From Malus domestica (lineage: Eukaryota > Streptophyta > Magnoliopsida > Rosales > Rosaceae): a stretch of DNA of 64,000 bases. The translations under genes were made by a program, and so were the position numbers. The stretch spans positions 33,993,001 through 34,057,000 of the forward strand of contig NC_091669.1 of the NCBI RefSeq assembly GCF_042453785.1, read 5' to 3'. The notes beneath the pieces were generated by a model, which worked only from the letters and a program-made list of their open reading frames with translations, did not search any database and was not told the origin of the DNA. Below, one piece after another: positions 22,465 to 33,600 of the stretch; the stretch's first letter is position 1, and each line of letters opens with the position of its first letter.

Positions 22465-23165
22465 TGTTGTGCTAGGATAGCACCAAACCCGTTGGAACCA
22501 ACTCAAGCTAACCCACAGGAAATTTATCAAATGAAAATGCAAGAACAAAATATAAAAGACACCAAGATTTTAACGAGGTTCCTCAACAGTCAGTGTAACT
22601 GGAGTACGTCCTCGGAGCAGTAGGAGCTCACCCAATAATCCACTATCAACCAAATGGGAGTTTACAAAGTGTTGGCAATCTCACAACCCAAATAACCCAA
22701 TACACCCAATAGCTCTCACACACCACAGAAACAAATAGAGAAAGAAATATAAGGTATAATTTCTTCTCTACACATATAGCTCAAAGCTATTACAACAATA
22801 ACTATGATGGATGATTGCTAATAAAAAAGAAGAGCACATTCTTCTTCTTTTCAACAAAGGGTTGTTGCACCCTTTCTAATTTTCTGATGCTCTGCAGCTT
22901 GCACTCATTTTCTCTGCAGCTCTCTTCTCTCTTCTGCTCAAAACTGAAATTGAGCTCTCCTTTTCTTCTCTATCTACCGAAACAAAACAATGACTTATTA
23001 TTTAAACCAAGCCATCACTTTCGGCTAATAAAAAACCACAAAAGAAGAAAAAACATCATCATGATGCCTCCTCATCATGATGTCTTTATAATTTTATAAC
23101 CAAAAGTTTTTTCTTTTCCTTTTTTTAATAGCCGAAAGTAATTGTTGTTTGGCCATAATTTAACA
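22465..23165 (-). repeat. Copia LTR (5' LTR of the element)
   Basis: 701 bp, the promoter-bearing LTR of the minus-strand element. Same length and ends as its partner. Confidence 0.95.
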
Positions 23166-23867
23166 TATAGCTGTTTTGACAGCCAGAGGAAATGTTTATA
23201 CCTGGGGAAAGGGGACTAATGGACAGTTGGGATTAGGTGATATCAACGATCGTAGCACACCAACTTTTGTGGAGGCTTTGAGAGACAGGCTGGTAGAAAG
23301 TGTTGTTTGTGGATCAAATTCAACAGCTGCAATCTGCTTTCACAAATCTATTTCTGTCAGCAACCAGTCAGCTTGTTATCGATGCAACCTACCTTTTGGG
23401 TTTACTAGGAAGAAGCACAACTGCTACAATTGCGGTCTTCTATTCTGCCATTCGTGTAGTGGTAAGAAGGCTATGGATTCTTCGCTGGCACCCAAGAAAG
23501 GCAAGGCTTTTCGAGTCTGTGATTCATGCTTTAGCAATCTGCAGAAACTTACACATTCATGTAGATCATTCAAGCAAGAAAATCATAGTAGCATAAAACT
23601 ATTGACCAAAGAAAAGTCAGTCCCAGACAGGAAAGAAGAAAAGGCTGGAGAAACACCTAAGTACGGTCATCTATTATCTATCAAACAGGCTTGTAACAAG
23701 AAACACCAGTCTGGTGTGAGGACCACCACCATGAAAAACCAAGAAGGAAACCAGCAGCATCTAGAACCAGCTTCTTCTTCCTGGAGCGAAGAGCCACGAT
23801 GGGGCCAAGTCTCATGCCCTGATCTATTTAAACCGTATTATAGAGAAAATTATACAGCACTTAACTC

Positions 23868-25824
23868 TAGGGGTGGGCACGGTGCGGTTCGGTGCGGTTT
23901 CACCCCTAAATTGGAACCGGAACCCGAATATATCAACGGTTCGGTTCGGTGCGGTTTCGCTTAAATTTATTACTAGAACCTTACGGTTCGGTCTACACCG
24001 GTTCCGGTTCGGTTCTTGCCGGTTTACGGTTCCGAATACTAAATTATTTGAACACTAAATCATCATGCATTCAAATACATCTTCTAAAATTGATTATATA
24101 AAGTTGCATACAACACATGTTTTTTAATGCAAATGTCTTTGGTAATGGCACCAAGTCAACAAAAAGAGACAACTAAAATACATATGCATTGGTCAATCAA
24201 TCAACAAACAAAAAAATGATGAAGCAAACTACAGGTTTATTTCAGACTTCAGAGAGCAAGCAGGAAGTAGCATCTCCTGTACACAATCAAACAACATATA
24301 ATCAAATCAAACAACTTATTCCAGAGAGCAAGCATAATCAAACAACTTATTTCAAAGAGGAAGCATGGGCTTCCCCAATTTTAAAAGTTTGAAGAAGCAA
24401 ACTGCAAGTTTAAATTTAATTACACAACAATTAAATAGAATCTGCTGGCAAATAATGTAACCTGTACACTTGGCCTCTGGTTGAAGGGGTGTTTTCTTTC
24501 ATTTCAAGTTCTAATCATAAAGTTCAAGCAATTTTGTTAATACAAAGTGAAAATTCATTGTTTGCCCGGACCAAGGGAGAGTTACATTTAATCTAACAAA
24601 GAAAACAAAAGGCAAAGCAGAATTAAAAGGACAAAAAATGATTGAAAGAGTAAATTATAAATTCCACTAACTATCAATAGTAACAAAAGGGAACATATAA
24701 AAGTGAAAGATTAAGGAGAAAACCCAGACATGAGGTTTAAAAGTCATAAGCTTTCAAGTGAGAAAAAAAGGAAAAGAAAGAAAAGATATGGAAAATTGAA
24801 TGAATTTCTGCACCTTCGAGAATGAGCTTCCCATATTCTTATTACATTTGTTTCCTGAAAAACCTCATGAAAAAAAAAAAACCATCTCATGCTCATCTCA
24901 TTCTTGCCGAAACTTCAATATAAAAGGCGTACAATTCTTTCAAGCTCCAAATAAATCCAGAAATTAGAGTCATAACCCACCTTTCCTACACATCTTATGC
25001 ATTTGCAGTGTTCCTTTCTAGTCATACCCACAGATGTTATACTCAGTCCCAAATTTGAAAGCATTTAAACACATTGATGATTGCTATAGGTTTGCATATT
25101 GTAGACGTTACGCAATAAAAGTTAACTGCTTTTTCACAGCAATATGACTTCTACTCGAACAGTATTCAACGATTCATCATCACGGATAGTAAAGAAAACG
25201 AATTTGATTGATATATCAAGTTCTAACTGAATTACATGTTTTCGAAATGAAAGTATACAAAATGACACACCCAACACATTCACAAATTATTTGACAAAAT
25301 CAGGTAGAACAAACCTAAAACCTTTACAGTGTTTTCTGAATCGAAAAGAACTCGAAATGAGAGAAAATAAAGAACAATCGCAGAACAATCACAGAAGGAA
25401 TACATTTAGATTGTCAAACAGAAACGAAAATGATGGCGGAGAAAGATACTAAAGTCTGGAAATCATTTATGCAAGCTTCTTGTCAAATATGATAAAAGAT
25501 AGAGAAAATACCAAGGAGGGAGGACGGATGACGAAGAGTCTGTCGCGGAGGAGGGATGATGAGGGCCGTCGTAGAAGCTGAGGTTGTGGGCTGCCTGAGG
25601 AATTGTTGATATTTTTGGATGAGAGGCCGTGGTGAGGGTCGGATCTCGGATGTGCGAAATGGGGGAATGGGGATGTGAAAGGGGTGAGGCCATGTGTGTG
25701 GGTGAGGTGAGGGAGGGTGGGTGAGGTGAGTGAGTCAGTGAGTGAGTAAAACCTAATTGGGATGGGATACAATGCTTTGCAACTTGGTGAAACTAATTTG
25801 TCAACCTATTATATCATGACATGA

Positions 25825-25862
<38 letters not shown>

Positions 25863-26061
25863 TTATTTATTATTAATTAAACGGTTCGGTTCGGTTCCGG
25901 CCGGTTCTTGTTCATTCAAAACCGGAACCGGAACCGGTTTGAACGGTTCGGTTCGGTTTTTGACCCAAAGTTGACTTTTCCGGTCAACACGGTTCTTTTC
26001 GGTTTTTTTTCATACGGTTCGATGCGGTTTTACGGTTTCACGGTTTTTATGCCCACCCCTA
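23868..26061. mobile_element. Non-autonomous hAT element, 2,194 bp, inserted in the same PRAF exon
   Basis: Both ends carry the perfect 12-bp terminal inverted repeat TAGGGGTGGGCA. Exact 8-bp target duplications CTTAACTC flank it (23,860-23,867 and 26,062-26,069), diagnostic of the hAT superfamily. Subterminal regions at both ends are packed with short repeats of the type CGGTTCGG, the usual transposase-binding arrangement. No transposase frame is present, so it depends on a partner. An (AT)n run of about 30 bp is at 25,828-25,858. Reading from PRAF into it reaches a stop at 23,962-23,964. It sits 30 codons upstream of the coiled-coil-coding end of the exon. Confidence 0.93.
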
Positions 26062-28030
26062 CTTAACTCTCTGTCAAAAGATCATTTATCTTCTGTCATC
26101 CTAGTGCATTCAGAATCCACAATGTCCGGTGCCACTAACGCAGAGAAATGCATATCCACGTCAGATGAGATGCTTATTGAAGAAATACAGCGGCTGACAG
26201 TTGAGGTGATTCTATCTTATTAATTTTGTTGCTTATGTTCGTATCCATTTTTATTCTTATTCTTTGGTGTATGCACACACATGAAAACTTGTCAGTGTTC
26301 GGTTCCTAGTTTTGAACTTACAGTCACCATTTAGGCAATTAGGAAGGTATGGTAAGTTTTACTACTTTATATAAACTTTTTCTTGAACTGATGTTTGCAT
26401 GCTTTCTATTAGCTGTATAAAAATATATTTTTATACTCTTTTGCATCTGTCGTTCACTTTGCTCATAGTAGGCACACAACCTTGAAAGGAAATGCAAAAT
26501 TGGAAGCCAGAAGATTCATGAATGTGAGCAGAAGACTGAGGAAACATGGTCTCTGGCAAGGGATGAAGCGGCTACATGTAAGGCAGCAAAGGAGGTTATA
26601 AAAGCTTTGGCGTTAAGGGTAAATGTGTTGCTTCTCCTAAAAATTAAGGGGTTATGTTTACAAAAATGCTGTCGATTTTCACTCTCTGACTTTCCATTTT
26701 GCTTTTGAAGGAAGTTCATGTCTGTTTTTTACAACTCGATTTTCATTTTTGTTCCTTGTTTTACAGTTGTCACACACTTCTCTATGGCATGGAACTTGTA
26801 GACATTGTACTTGCTGCCTTATCATTCGATATTATTCATATCTGGCCCTTCTTATTATCTGTACGATAACAATTCTACCTTGTTTGTGCACACTCATAAT
26901 CCTACTTCAGTTTCAATCTCTTCGAGGGCCATTTTGCTTCTTTCCTTGGATCTTTTTCTGGTCGATGAATTTTCCCAAAATAATTAATCCTTCTATATGG
27001 ATCTTGTAACTCCCCCTCTATCCATCCTTTATTTAACTTTTCTGAAATGCTTTCCTGATACATAACAACGAGAGTTGCTTCACATGATTTTAAAGTTTTA
27101 AACATAAACTTACCTTAAATACAGCTAATGAGAGTCTTATATTCTCACTCCCACTTCTTTGTAGGCCTTCTAGTCACTAAACTGGAAACTTATCATGCAT
27201 CTACCTTGCATTTCTTCAAATGATTAAAAAAAGCACAATATTCAATTTACAAGATCTGAAAGTACATATAATTTATTTTGTGCAGCTTAAAACTATTTCA
27301 GAAAAGGCGTCTGCTGGAAAGCAACCAAACAATGGTATAGATACAAAACTTCCTCAACTCACGCCACTGAATACAAATACAAAACTTCCTGAAGTAGATA
27401 GTGTATCGGATTCGCCTGCTGTGTTGTCTGATACGCCGAAGTCAGAACCCCATGGTAGAGAAACTAAATCGGCAAAGCTTGAATGGGTAGAACAATTTGA
27501 ACCTGGAGTGCATCTCACGCTTGTTGTCTTGCCAAATGGACAAAAGGGGTTAAAGCGAGTGAATTTTAGGTATTTTCTATCTGAATCATTCCATGTCTAG
27601 GTTACCACTATTTTGAAAATGATCTTACTGGCTATACTTGCGCATTAATGATGTATGTTAGACTTAGAATTAATAATTGAAGGTAACCAATATAAGTTTG
27701 GGACGTATCTTCATCTTATCAATTATTAGGTTTAGTTTGTTTACGAACATTTCCATCCTCTAGATTAAAATCCGTATTCATCTCTTTTCTTCAAAGCAAA
27801 AAGTGCCTACTTCTTGTCCTGTTTGTTGCCTTGTTATCCAAGAACACTGTATATATGTTGGTGTTATAATCTTATCAATTTAAACTGGACTATCGTTGCT
27901 ACTTGACGTTGTGTTTTGCAGCCGGAAGAAGTTCACTGACAAAGATGTAGAAAGATGGTTGGAGGTAAATCAAGGCTTGATATACCAGAATTATGGCATT
28001 GAGGGATATGAGAACTCTACAGAAGATTAA

Positions 28031-28784
28031 CCTTTAAGGCTGATCTTTAATTACATGCCCTTTGCATTTGGACGTGTATACATCTACAGTCAATTGGCAG
28101 GCAGATTTTTACGTAGATTAACGTTGCAGGGAAGAAAGTTTTTGTGTTTATGCATTGGCTGCAGTCCATATGAAGTATCCTGCATGTGTAATCCCCATGT
28201 ACAGTTAGTGAAACCCTAGTCTTCATTGACAATATGTGGCACCCTAAAGGATAAAGCTCTCATAGCCAAAACAACTGGAACTAAGAGAAATCTGTAAGTT
28301 TTAACTTTAAATTTTCCACATTGCTGAGTTTTGCAGGGTTCCATTTTTCAGTATGTGGTTGGGCCTGTAAATCTCGGTGCAAAACCATGGACCCTTGTAA
28401 TTGTTGGCATTTTCTTCTTGGGGCCACGGCCTTCTGTATGCATCTAAGAGATTTTCTATTAGAGCGTGAGCATATAAACTAAAACCAAATGAAAATAGAA
28501 GTGAGATATCTATGTTAATTAAATCACTAAGGAAATAGTTCATTTTCATTGTTGTACAACCATAACATGCCATCTCATGTGGGACAACTCTCAACACTTT
28601 CTTTTTCGATGTGGGACAACTCTCAACACTTTCATGATCAATGTCGCCCAGGTGATCATATAATCCTCTATCCATCACCAATATACGAGTCAATTTGAAA
28701 ATATGTCTCTAATAGGTTTATTAATCGAGATAAATTTTGGGAATTGTTAACAACATTTCAAAGAAGTCATCCTACACTTCAAAC
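28031..28784. other. PRAF 3' region and intergenic DNA
   Basis: Starts with the probable PRAF 3' untranslated region. A 32-bp tandem repeat of 'atgtgggacaactctcaaca' begins at 28,577 and 28,609. The minus-strand frame at 28,307-28,693 has no family resemblance and spans this repeat, so I do not call it. Confidence 0.5.
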
Positions 28785-29367
28785 TGTTGGCAGTCCCACA
28801 TCGGTGGGGGGAAGTCAACAAGGATGTCTTTAAATATGATTACCCTACTCTAACTAATATTGAGACCTTTTGTGGTAAAACCCCACACCTGACGGATTTG
28901 GCATGTGGTAAAGTTTGGGACAGTATCGGTATCGTTAGAGTGAGGCCCCTTGGGTCCATCTATCTAAAAAAAAATTCATGGTATCAGAGCCCACAGTTAT
29001 GAGCCCGTGCAAGCCAAGGGCTTGTCACAAGGAAGTGTGGGCTCGGAAACAAGCTTGGACTCTTAACATAGAGCCAGCCTCTGAGTTCTTAAGAGGCACT
29101 TCCTGAAAAGATTGAAAACAAGTCTAGACTCCAGTGGAGTCAACCTCTGAGTTTCAATTGCCAATGTGTGGTTACACATGAGGGGGCGTGCATCGATGGT
29201 GGAAGTCAACAATGGTGACTTTAAATATGATTACCCTACTCTAACTAATACTGAGACCTTTTGTGGTAAAACTCCACACCTAATTGGATTGGGTAGGTGG
29301 TAAAGTTGAGAACAATATCGGTGTCGTTAGAGTGGACCCCCCAGGCTTGTCGATCTAAAAAATTTCA
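28785..29367 (+). mobile_element. TRIM-type mini retrotransposon
   Basis: Two related repeats, 28,785-28,978 (194 bp, starts TGTTGGCAGTCCCACATCGG) and about 29,189-29,367, flank an internal part of only about 210 bp. Immediately after the first LTR comes TGGTATCAGAGCCC (28,979-28,992), a primer-binding site for initiator Met tRNA. Just before the second is a polypurine tract (GAGGGGGCG, about 29,179-29,188). The second LTR has lost most of its first 20 bp. There is no coding capacity, which defines TRIMs. No exact target duplication was found. Confidence 0.75.
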
Positions 29368-30043
29368 ACACCAACATATAGAAATACTTATAAGAGAGGA
29401 AATACATTTGATAGGAGTGCATGATGGCATTTTTGGTGTACCTTTTAACAGCCCCTAAATTTTTTTTTGGGTTTAAGTTTCTATAAACATGTTCTATGCA
29501 GTGGTGGGTCCTAGAAATTTTCTTCTTGATGCCAAAATGCATGAATCTCGCATGCCATCCCGAGTTGCCCTTGGTTTCGTACTGACTGAGGACATCAAAT
29601 GAACATACGTGTATGAATAATGGAGAATAGGCGGAGTTACATACTTTCGCTAATAAACTTAAGCCCCCTAGTTAAGTAATAGCAGTTGAATTAATTATAC
29701 TAGAACCCAAAAATTTGATATGTAGCAAAAGGAATAGAAAATTAAAAAGGAAAAACTGTTAGTTGGGTTGGGTAGCCAGGTTATACCAATGACTAGAAAA
29801 GACGAAAGGAAGATACTGATTAGTTTTCCAATCGGTTCTTATTAGAAACAAAAAGAGAGGAAGGAATGTTGGGGATGAGCATGTGAAAAGGACAGTCTTG
29901 AGTTATAACGCCGCCGAAATTCGTTTCCACGATTTCTCGTTAAGAAAATATACTTGTTTGCAGAAAAGGCCAGTAATGCCTCCGTTAAGACTCCAAACGT
30001 GGACAATAGGTTCCAAGAAAGGACAAGATCGAAGCATGGGATC

Positions 30044-30097
<54 letters not shown>

Positions 30098-30557
30098 TGG
30101 ATTAAGCTTGTAAATAAAGATGGGAGGAATCATGATCATGTTGATTGGTTGAGGAAAAAGAAATGTGTAAAGTTAAAGTAGCTAGAGAGGAAATATCAGG
30201 TGGGGGTGGGGTGGCAGCCTCCCCATCTTTATTTGCTTGCTTTTTCCATCGTTGCCTTTTTGTTCTCTTATTTACAAAACCCCAAGCAACCCACACATTC
30301 CAACCTCTCTCTCTCCCAAGTTTTCGAGTTTCTTTCTCATTCAGTTCTCCGCTTTGGTTCTTCATCATCTTCTTCCTCTCCTAGCTAGCTAAGGTTGGTT
30401 TTTGCGTGTTTAATTGTACGTACAATAGTGTATTAATCATAAATTCTCTAATAACTAGGGTTTTGTTGCTGATTGATTGTTGCAGGGTGTTGTGTGGTGC
30501 GATTCTTGATTTTTATTGACGGGATTTGTCATCCAAGTTAGCTAGCTATTAACATTT
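29368..30557. other. Intergenic region, promoter and leader of the NAC gene
   Basis: No gene seen up to the NAC start. A (GA)n microsatellite occupies 30,050-30,097. A CT-rich stretch at 30,300-30,380 and the GT...AG pair around 30,391-30,485 suggest a leader with an intron just upstream of the NAC coding start. Confidence 0.45.
30050..30097 (+). repeat. (GA)n microsatellite
   Basis: About 48 bp of nearly pure GA dinucleotides with one AA interruption, 515-560 bp upstream of the NAC start codon. Confidence 0.95.
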
Positions 30558-30611
30558 GTGCCCTTTTATTATCATCAAGGGGAAGAACAAGAAGAAGGTC
30601 CATCTGTATAC

Positions 30612-33600
30612 ATGGCTCCTGTTTCATTGCCTCCTGGTTTTAGGTTCCATCCCACAGATGAGGAATTAGTTGCTTACTACCTCAAAAGAAAGATTAATGG
30701 CCGTAAGATCGAATTAGAGGTCATCCCTGAAGTTGATCTCTACAAGTGTGAGCCATGGGACTTACCAGGTACTCCCTCTCTGAACAGTCTTTATAAAAAT
30801 GGTTTTTCTAGTAGTGTATTTCTTTCCCTTTTTGTTCATTGTTTTATTAACTGCTTAGCTTGTTAATTGTTCAAGTACCTAAGCTAATGTTTTAGGCTCA
30901 AATTTTTGGAAATGATTAATTGAGGTGAAATAACAATTATTAACATGAAGATATGACTCCATAATTGAATAATTGATTAAAAGCAGAACAATTTCAAATT
31001 GGCCCTGAGTCTTTAAAATTGTTTACTTCCCCTACAATTCCTTATTTATAAATTTGTTTACATATAGCAGTCCAATGCCAAAATATTAAAATGAAGACGG
31101 GAACTTCAAAATTGATTAAGGGCGATGTTTTATGTATAAAAGGAATTTGATATTTTGCCTCCTTTAGGCATGTTTATCCTTTATTTGTATTCAACTATAT
31201 TTAAGGGAAGGAGGGAGAGTTCGAAGTTATGAGAGGAGAGGGGGGGGGTAGTATGAGTAGAAACTCAACACTCTATCCACCAGAACCATCACAGGGTGGC
31301 CCAGTAGTTGGGGACAAATTCTAAGCCCGTATTCCACAAAACACGTGTTGGATTCAATTCATGGCATTGGTGAATTGGGGAATGCTGTAATGTCTCTTTG
31401 AGTCTTCCTTTCCCGAATGGTGGATTGCCGTGGTGAATCAACCAACTGATTCTTTTTTTTTAAAATAAAATAAAAATTCTATCAACCAAGATATTGAACC
31501 ACATGCATATTGCAATTACTTAACAATGAATTAAGTACATGTTTATTTTGGTAACTAATGATGAAATACTTCCTTACTTATGAGTCAAATATGCTGAACT
31601 TTTAACCTTTAAATATCCATTAGCGCTTATTAAATAATAATAATAATAATAGAGTGTAAAGAAACTTCAAACCACCGACACATGGTCCACCGATCTTTAG
31701 GGTTCCTGTTGTGAACACCAAGTTTTAAAGTTAGACAGAGAAAGAACCAAGTCAAAAAGCTAGCATGGAAAAAGAAAAGGATTGCTTTTTGTGTGCGACT
31801 GGTATGGGTTCCAAGCAATGCTTTCCAAGTTTACATGCACTTCTTCCTTCACACCCTTTTCCACAAGGAGTGTTCTTAATTATTGGTAATAGTTAATAAC
31901 TAAGCCATGCAACATGGGCTTAAATTCAAGAATTTTATGCTGCTAGCCTGCATGTATGTTTATTCCGGTTGCTCTTCTAATGGTGACATATTCTTTTGTC
32001 AGCAATTCATTAGATAAATGGTTCATTTTATAAACACGTGATAAAACATCTTTTAGATATATAGATGATGTCATTGGGACTATGTCTTGGTGAGAATTTC
32101 TCTTCCAAATGAGTGTGTTTTTATTAATATTTGCATATGTCATTGGTATGATTATTATTTTTGTTGTTATTTTTAAGGGAATAATACTGAGGAGACCACA
32201 ATTTTGTACTATGTTTTCATGACATCTATGTATCACATCAATAATTAAATTATCTGAGTAGCAGATCATGCATGTGGTCTCCCGATAATTTCTTTCTCTG
32301 CTTGAACTTACTCTTACAAATGCATTGGCAATGCTGTCATTGTACAATGTTATGGTGTTTTTAATAAATCATCTACGAAAAGCAGCCAAACTGAAATATT
32401 AACAAATATACAGGAAAGTCATTATTGCCCAGCAAAGATCTGGAGTGGTATTTCTTCAGTCCACGAGATCGAAAGTACCCTAACGGATCGAGGACCAATC
32501 GTGCTACTAAAGCTGGATACTGGAAGGCAACGGGAAAGGACCGCAAGGTAAACTCACAGACGCGTGCGGTTGGAATGAAGAAAACCCTAGTTTATTACAG
32601 GGGAAGAGCACCCCATGGCATTCGAACCAATTGGGTTATGCATGAATATCGCCTCGACGAGAGGGAGTGTGAAACTGCACAAGGCTTGCAGGTTCAGGTT
32701 CTTTTTCTAATTCTTTCTCAAAATTCACAATTAATTTGAATTAAATTTCATGGTAATAAAACCCTCGTGCAAATTAATTATATATAATTTTAAACATATA
32801 TATGCATGTACAGGACGCGTATGCGCTATGTCGTATTTTTAAGAAGACTGCAACGGGGCCAAAGATAGGAGAGCATTACGGTGGCACAAGTACTACCAAT
32901 TACCAGCTGACCAGTGACCACTCATCCAGCGTTAATGAACTATATTCTGATGGAGGAAGATGTGAAGATTTCGAGAGCTCAAGTTATCCGATGCAAATGC
33001 ATAATGCATGCTCTTCATCACCAAACTTTGTTCATAAAAATTCACTTGATGACATGGGTAGAAAAAGAGATGGAAAATGGACACAGTTCTTATCGAAAAA
33101 GGCATTTAATTGCTCGTCCTCATTTTCTCCATTTCCCAATCATGAAAACATTTCATACCCTCCATCTAAGGTATTACTAATTTTTATGTCAATATATAAA
33201 GTTCTATAGAGAAATTACGTACTACAAATTTCGCCATGTTATTATAAAAGAAGTGGTCCAATGTCCTAGTGAATAGGCTGTTAGATTTCTATCCATGAAT
33301 CCCGGGTTCGTAACTCCCATTTCCTAAATTATTGTAATAGTTTTAAAAAATAAATTACTAATTTAAACCGTACAAAAATTCAAATAAGAATCGTATGTTT
33401 ATATTTAACAACATACGTCCTATTTGCAGGTTGACATAGCATTAGAGTGTGCAAGGCTGCAGCATCGACTCTCACCTCCTCCATTAGAAGTGGAGGATTT
33501 CCCTCAAGTTGGACTCAACGACTTCAAAACGATGCAATACTCAAATCCTGCACTTGACACCACAAGTACTGAAACTGATGCTTTGCAGGAAATTCTTTCA

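Larger units (their letters stand above)
17540..23165 (-). mobile_element. Complete Ty1-copia retrotransposon inserted in a PRAF exon
   Basis: The element is 5,626 bp with 701-bp LTRs (17,540-18,240 and 22,465-23,165) starting TG and ending CA. It is flanked by the exact duplication TATAG (17,535-17,539 and 23,166-23,170). It lies on the minus strand, opposite to the host gene. Next to the LTR at 22,465 the primer-binding site reads TGGTATCAGAGC (22,451-22,462, minus), complementary to initiator Met tRNA. The polypurine tract is at 18,241-18,252. I count three single-base differences between the LTRs, so insertion was recent. The polyprotein frame is open throughout, so the copy may be autonomous. 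Confidence 0.97.
14170..28030 (+). pseudogene. PRAF: PRAF gene (PH, RCC1 repeats, FYVE, BRX) interrupted by two transposons
   Basis: PRAF proteins bind phosphoinositides through PH and FYVE domains and carry an RCC1 propeller. Exons: 14,170-14,220; 14,790-14,876; 15,568-15,657; 15,774-15,860; 15,963-16,157; a large exon now split into 16,315-17,539, 23,171-23,867 and 26,070-26,205; then 26,472-26,618; 27,286-27,569; 27,922-28,030. Every junction is GT-AG and in phase. Without both insertions the frame would be 1,035 residues, normal for the family, with no other stop. Visible parts are the PH domain (about 18-150; KRGAYLLKYGRRGKPKF), seven RCC1-type repeats (about 250-630), FYVE zinc finger (about 640-705; [15 protein letters not shown]), a coiled coil (ETWSLARDEA) and C-terminal BRX (EWVEQFEPGV). 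As sequenced, translation entering the copia LTR stops after four codons, leaving about 582 residues with PH and most RCC1 repeats. I call it a pseudogene, but it may be a recent null allele or be rescued by splicing. Confidence 0.88.

Noticed and set aside
25463..25772. Minus-strand ORFs (76 and 101 codons) in the hAT element
   Set aside because: Repetitive Pro/Ser/His-rich translation without transposase motifs; at most the leader of a lost transposase gene.
28307..28693. 128-codon minus-strand ORF downstream of PRAF
   Set aside because: Crosses a 32-bp tandem repeat, shows no family motif and has no upstream signals.
31950..32347. 134-codon minus-strand ORF within NAC intron 1
   Set aside because: AT-rich intronic sequence with no motif; no neighbouring promoter or related copy visible.
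33250..33310. tRNA gene in a NAC intron
   Set aside because: A- and B-box-like stretches exist but no acceptor stem or anticodon arm can be paired; fits a SINE fragment.
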